DNA of 64,000 nt. Origin: Toxotes chatareus. Its lineage: Eukaryota; Chordata; Actinopteri; Toxotidae. Positions 58,501 to 64,000 of this stretch are shown one piece after another; the first letter of the stretch is position 1, and the number at the start of each line of letters is the position of its first letter. Under the pieces are notes generated by a model. The model saw only the letters and a program-made list of their open reading frames with translations. It did no database searches and was not told where the DNA came from. Made by a program: the position numbers and the translations under genes. The DNA lies in NCBI GenBank assembly GCA_016801885.1, contig CM028884.1, positions 310,001 through 374,000 of the forward strand, given 5' to 3'.

Positions 58501-60512
58501 ATGAGTCATGAACCTTAGACACGAGGGGAAGTTGCTCTGTTCTTGACAATGTGATTGGGTGAGGTGCTGCATGCTCCAAATGCTAACTTGTTAATGAATT
58601 ACCTAGCCCCTCTAAGTGCTTTCCATAAAACATATAAGGCATCAAATCAATGTAAAAGCAACATAAGACAGTACAAAAAAGCATTAAGATAGAAAAATGA
58701 AAGCATTTAGATAGTTGTCCCAGATGAGCTGAGCGGTCCGGATGGTCCGTGAAGTCATAACATCCTGTAGAAGGAGGTGTGTTAGCAGGGGTTTGCAAAG
58801 GGGGAAATAATTGTTTGTTAGTAGCCAGTCATGTTTACACCTCACTTATGTTACCACTGTTCCTATTAGGCTTGTGTTACGAGTATGCTTGTATACTTTC
58901 CACATCTGCAAGTATGCCAGTGTCCGACAAGGCTCTGTGTACATGTCTGTGTATCCACCAATTTGTTGTGGCCATGGGGCCATGTTGGGCCACTATGCCA
59001 CATGAGCACCAACTGTGCATGCAGACTTCAGGTATTCTAGAAAGTAATATCATAAAAACAAACTGTGTATCCATGGTGTCCACAGCTGTGCATTTGTGCA
59101 TCTGCAAGGGAGTATAACTGAGGCCTTAGTGCCCAGGTCAAGCCATGACTGAGTGGTGAAGCTGATGCAGAAAAGTGGCCACTTGAGGAAACATCTCTAG
59201 CTGTATTTCCTTTACTTCCTTTCCTGCTGGTGTGGAATAGATAGACAGTTTTATTCTTCAATCTATAGCCCAGACTGACACAGAAAGCCAGGGACCTCTT
59301 TGTCTCACAAAGTGGGTGATGTCCAAGCTTTGGCGTTGCTGTCCACCCAAAAGGCCAACCACTACACACAGGAGAGGGAGGTTTCAGCCATGCTGTGGAT
59401 GGTCAGCGCTCACCGTCATTCCCTCCATGGATGCCCATTCACCCCCTGGTAAGACCAGTCAAGCCATGCCAGGCTGTATTTGGGGGAGGCGAGTGGACTA
59501 TCTGTCTAACCTGGACAGTGGAGATATGTTGCAGCTGGGGATAGTTGTTGCCTCTGCTGGAGAGAGTCAGGTGTAACTCTCAGACAAGGCTGTAGTAAAT
59601 TAGTGATTACTGACTGTATTTAATCTGCAGTGAGGCCAGCAGACAGACATGCATACATATTCACGCACACACTCACACATATATGCATCCAGACTTTTCT
59701 CCACTGGAAGGGCCAGTCTCATGCATCTACCCGCTGTACAGATTTCTTTACTGCACAGTGAAGTGTTCTGCCATGCTTCATTCCTAAACAATCATTTTCT
59801 GGTGCCTTCTCATTTCAAAGTGTAGCGTGGGGGTCATGGTGTGCTATAGTGAAGACTCACAGTGTGGTGCTATTTAGAATCACATCTGTCCACAGCCTGC
59901 ATTAACAACCCTGAATGCATGCAAGGCTTAGAGTAACACCCACACCAGTGAATTAAGCAGGGCTGCTTTCATTTGAACGTGCTGCTCTGCAGAAAAGCAG
60001 TTGTTTTGGTTTTGTTGCTTTAACACAGATTAAACTGTGAATTGGTAAAAGTATATTCCGTAAAAATTTTCTGGGTGTGTTCTGCACTGCAGCATCATGC
60101 TTTGGAAAGTGGAATATATTAAACTTAATTAGGTTTCAAATATCTCACAAAAAGTCTGCTGTTCTCCTTTCTCACCCACAGTGGAAATGTTAATGTTAGA
60201 ACCTTAATAAGTTTGGATCTTTACTGAAGTTTCTAAAGGTCTAAAGTTGTACACCACAATGTCTGCCTCTGATTCTGGCATGTACCCTTGGACCCCTTTA
60301 TTCTATAGAGGCTGCAGAGTCTCACAGAAGACAACATTTTCAGATGTTTGCATTTAGTGAATGTGTAATTATAGCATATTGTGTCTGGCAGTAGGCGCCT
60401 GTCCACTCGCATTAGGTTGACTTAATTGTGTGAACATGTCAGGACAGAAATGGCCTAATTTTGACCTAGAGTTACTATGGCTAGATTCATAGAAAGCCTC
60501 TTTCTCTTTCTT

Positions 60513-60543
<31 letters not shown>

Positions 60544-61734
60544 TAGATATAGATATATATAGATATAGATACACCAGTAATATATATACATATGTTATTA
60601 CTGGTGTGTCCATAGCTGCAGAAATGACTGTTCTTGTTTTTTAATCAACAGCTGTTAATAGTTATTGTGTTTTTATGCTTTTCTCTTCTTTTTACATGCT
60701 TTTGTATGAACATGTTTTTAATAAAGCAAGTCACACTTTATTTTACACATATTATATTGATAAGTGTTTCTATGTGTTTGTTTGTGTAAATGGTGGATAC
60801 GTGTGAGTGTGCAGGTTATGTGAGCTTGCTGGGAGGATGAAGCAGGCGGCTATTAGCATGGTACATGATCCCTGGTGAATTGAAGCTTTATCAAAGAGAA
60901 GCTGGAGGATTTATGTGCTGAGTTCCTCCCTCCTCTGAAAGCGACCTTGTCCCTCCCTGTTCCTCTGCACTCCTCCATTCAGCCTTCAAAATGCCTCAGT
61001 GTAGTGCAACACTTGTAGGAAGACGACTTATATGTGCACGCACACGCACACGCACACACACACACACAAATACACATATATGCACATGTCTGCATAAGTT
61101 GAGTGTTGAATGAATGTTCAGTTTCAGTGTCATTAGTTACTTAAGTGAGAATAAACGTGTTTCAACATTAAAAAGTGTCGGAAGTACATGGTCCATTTCA
61201 GATTTGTGTGTTAATGTGTAAACTGCAGCTTGATGTGAGAAAATCTAAGCCCATAGGTCATCTGTGGAGCAGCTTATCAGGACCCAGAGTTAGGCTTTAT
61301 TGTTAGGCGACCTCTAGTGGAAGTGTTAATTATGATGGAAGCAAAGGAGGAAGTCAGGTGACATAGTATAAAGAGCGGCAAAGTCCATGTTGGGGTGGAT
61401 GGATGGGGCCAACAAAAGGAAGGACTTTCACACTGGAGACCAATATTTGTTTCCTATGTGAAACCTCTTTGAGCCTATATTTTTTTGAAACCAGGACTAA
61501 ACGCATGTTTATTATAGATACCATGACAGCAGAGGAGGTCTGGTTGTATAATGAGTGGAAATTAACTAAGTGCATGTGCTCAGGTACTGAACTTATGCTT
61601 GTGTTTTAATTCCATGCTACTTCCATTTCCATTTTATGCTACTCCACTACATTATTGTTATCTTTAGTTAGAGCTTACGGATTACAAGTTTAAAACATCA
61701 AATACACATTCTTATAAAATGGTATTGTTATCAG
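55526..61734. other. Non-coding stretch with small repeats
   Basis: No gene recognised in 6.2 kb. It contains CA at 56958-56980, a telomere-like GGGTTAGGGTTAG at 57207-57219, a two-copy 21-bp repeat (GAGAGGGCCCTGC) at 57734-57780, (ATAG)n at 60513-60541, a hairpin at 60571-60607 and CA at 61038-61068. Confidence 0.55.
60571..60607. repeat. Hairpin next to (ATAG)n
   Basis: ACACCAGTAATA is repeated inverted as TATTACTGGTGT with a 13-bp AT loop. This may be a small palindromic AT repeat. Confidence 0.9.
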
Positions 61735-61800
61735 ATCAGAATCAGAAAAAACTTTATTAATCCGCGTAGGGAAATTCTTTTGTTACTTACACACTCCCAA
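61735..61800 (-). mobile_element. LINE 3' end fragment
   Basis: The minus strand reads AAGAATTTCCCTACGCGGAT, TAATAAAGTTTTTTCTGATT and CTGAT, the classic L2/Rex-type 3' end. Sequence to the right (to about 61960) may be more 3' UTR, with an AT run at 61830-61853. Confidence 0.65.
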
Positions 61801-62234
61801 ATGAAAAATGAAGAAGAAAATTGAACAGAGAAAGATTAAGATATATATATATATAATCCAATATCAAATAGAAAATATAATAAAATAGAAAATAGAAGAA
61901 ACATAAAGACATCTTCTTATTTGCATTATATACATGAGGTATGTGGTTTAACTGTTTAAAAATGATGTATACACAGTATACATGAGTCTTTTTTTTTAAT
62001 AGATTTATAGATTGACAACAGAACAGTACATAATGTAGATTAACTAGCCCCATCGCCACGTTGATGCACCACAATCAAAAATACAATAATTTCATTTAAT
62101 AAATAAATAAACAATATAGCCAGTTTTCTCAATAAGTGACCTTTTAATTTCAGACACTTAACATACAACTTGTTGATGATACTTCTGTACTGTACTTTAT
62201 TAATTTTTTTAAAGTATTTTTGTTTGAATAGATC
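61801..62234. other. AT-rich stretch after LINE end
   Basis: Very AT-rich sequence with an ATATAT run and a T block at 61989-61997. Probably LINE 3' UTR for the first part. No coding sequence recognised. Confidence 0.5.
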
Positions 62235-62277
62235 ATTCTTTGTTGAAAAGAAGCACTGCTTCTTTTCAACAAAGAAT
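62235..62277. repeat. 43-bp perfect palindrome
   Basis: ATTCTTTGTTGAAAAGAAGC plus A, then a single C, then the exact reverse complement (62257-62277). The arms are 21 bp with no mismatch. It is the strongest hairpin in the window. Confidence 0.98.
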
Positions 62278-63704
62278 CAGTGAGAAAAATGAAAGCAAAA
62301 CTAAATGTGGAAAAAAAAAAAAAACGTGTTGAAACACTTTGTCTCTGCTGATACTTTCCTCACCCATTTTCACTCACCTTTGTGTTTATGTTTTACTGCC
62401 GGACGTTGGTCTTGATGTCCATGCCAGTGCTGTTACAGCCCTTGATGGGAGTTGGTTGTTCAAAGTCACTGCCGCTTTATCACTTACCAGTCACTGTTTG
62501 CCCTCCCTAGCAAACAGAGATACCAAGTCACCTTGTCTCACTTTATTTACACTTTATTAACGTTTTTGCAAATTCAAAGACCTTGTAAATGGCCTTTATA
62601 CAAACATGAAGGCTTTTATATTTGCTGTTGTTAACACTTGTGGGTAGGTCTTCTCGAGAAAAATGCCATGACTCACAGGAAGTGTTAAGATCAAATATTT
62701 TATCTTAATGCTTTATGCTCAAGTTCTGAAAATCAACCAGTCATTAAATGTCACCCATCTCGCCTGCCCGCTGTGGTGCTATTACAAGGCAGAGGTGAAG
62801 CCAGTGATCTGAGTGGGGAAAGTGAAAGAGCAGCACTTGACCCTCTCTCATCACCATCACTAAGGTGCCCTTAAGAAAGGCCCTAACCCCCTTTTGGACT
62901 TTTCCAGGGGAGCTCCAGATGCTTGCCGTCTTACTGACAGTGCTATATGATTATTGTTGTTTTAGTAATGAGTCGTGCAATGGATTAAAGTTTCAAACGA
63001 ACTCTTCACTTCCATGTTATTTCAAGTTGAGCTTCAAAGGTCAGCCTTGACTTTAACTTTAAAGACTTTACACAAAAAACTTTGTGGATTATTTTTGATG
63101 GTTCACTGGGATTAGTCCCAGTATGACAATAAAACACAGCACTGCTTGATATTATTATGTATGATGTTGCCATTCAGATTTACTTACTGATTAGCCAAAA
63201 CAGCCACGGTGATCCGGGTCTATATCAATATAAAATAAAATAAAATCTATATCAATACAAAATATTCAGCCAGTTTCTAATGGCCCATCAATAGAAATAC
63301 CTGTTCTGGTCAAATGAAGTTCCTGAAGCACCTGATGGATTTTTTTCAAAGCTTGTCATATTAAAACACTTTGCATCTTTGTTAAATGCATATGTATGAC
63401 TGAGGTTTGCTATAAGCAAGGTTTAGAATATTTTCAGGAACAAATACAGTTTCTGCAAACTCAGTGCCTGACATGGAGGGATATTTAAAGAAGATATTTA
63501 TCCTGACTGCACATGTACATGAATGCACAATTATTCATCAGGAGCCAAGACTGAGTCTGCCTGTGTCTGTCTGGGTGACTTCTCAGTAGAAGGCTGGTTG
63601 GATCAACAGTGCCTCTCTTTGACTGCAGGACCTGCTCATCGCACATGCCTTGGAGGACAGATGCGCAACAAGTGTTTTAGTGTCGCTTCCACTGCTCATG
63701 TGAA

Positions 63705-63748
<44 letters not shown>

Positions 63749-64000
63749 CAGATGGACATATTGACCTGTTGTTAATCAGGCGCATGCCAAACATGATGCC
63801 TTTCTGTTCCTCACAAATGGCTGGATGAGCTTGTGTGTGTTTTCTGTAAGTGTGGCAGAAAACCTGGCACACTGCTGAACAGATGTAAATCCACCCAGCC
63901 TGACATTCCTAACAAACCTACCCTTAGAATAAGCCTTCCCACCCCCAACACACACACACACACATACAATCCCTGAGTGTGTATTACATGTTCAGCCTCA
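62278..64000. other. Non-coding stretch to window end
   Basis: No gene recognised. CA microsatellites lie at 63713-63742 and 63949-63964. A short AAAAT run lies near 63230. Open frames are short and unsupported. Confidence 0.6.

Noticed and set aside
59316..59576. 86-residue frame with a GTAAGA donor inside
   Set aside because: No recognisable domain. The overlapping minus-strand frame is equally open.

Overview
The window looks like nuclear DNA from a ray-finned (teleost) fish. This is inferred from its repeats: a chromodomain-ended Ty3/gypsy element, jockey/L2/Rex1-type LINEs with short-repeat tails, a Penelope-like element with a GIY-YIG domain, hAT elements, a Tc1/mariner relic, a tRNA-derived SINE and many CA/TG microsatellites, all in AT-rich sequence. 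I found no bacterial-style operon, no CRISPR array and no rRNA. No host gene appears complete inside the window.

Layout. 1-4489: a rearranged tandem of Ty3/gypsy sequence (pol / truncated LTR / gag / pol / LTR). 4724-8158: a LINE on the minus strand whose 5' end abuts a broken host gene. 8159-10426 (minus): a decayed SLC1-family glutamate/neutral amino-acid transporter. It keeps exon order, canonical splice sites and phase-2 junctions, but carries several stops and two frameshifts. 11797-13134 (minus): the 3' part of a Penelope-like element. 18460-21860: a 700-bp direct duplication followed by a 416-bp tandem array. 31000-32260: a possible promoter, a spliced 5' leader and a small zinc-ribbon ORF, with a complete hAT MITE just behind it. 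32470-33112: small fold-back elements. 33500-34830: dense CA/TG repeats. 35400-40515: a full-structure but decayed LINE (ORF1 and ORF2) with a second LINE tail nested in it. 41335-42440: a LINE with its middle deleted. 42480-42720 and 46130-46420: DNA-transposon remnants. 47307-50008: a gypsy element with a perfect 5-bp target duplication and two half-LTRs. 50502-52695: a full-length hAT element with 13-bp inverted ends, an 8-bp target duplication and a decayed transposase. 55202-55525: a SINE. The rest is mostly unannotated AT-rich sequence with microsatellites and a few near-perfect palindromes.

The genes do not form a pathway. The window reads as a transposon-rich intergenic or intronic region whose one clear host-gene trace is the SLC1 pseudogene. 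The best leads are that pseudogene, the zinc-ribbon ORF at 31802, the shared lesions in the two gypsy copies, and the exact target-site duplications that delimit four insertions or their relics.
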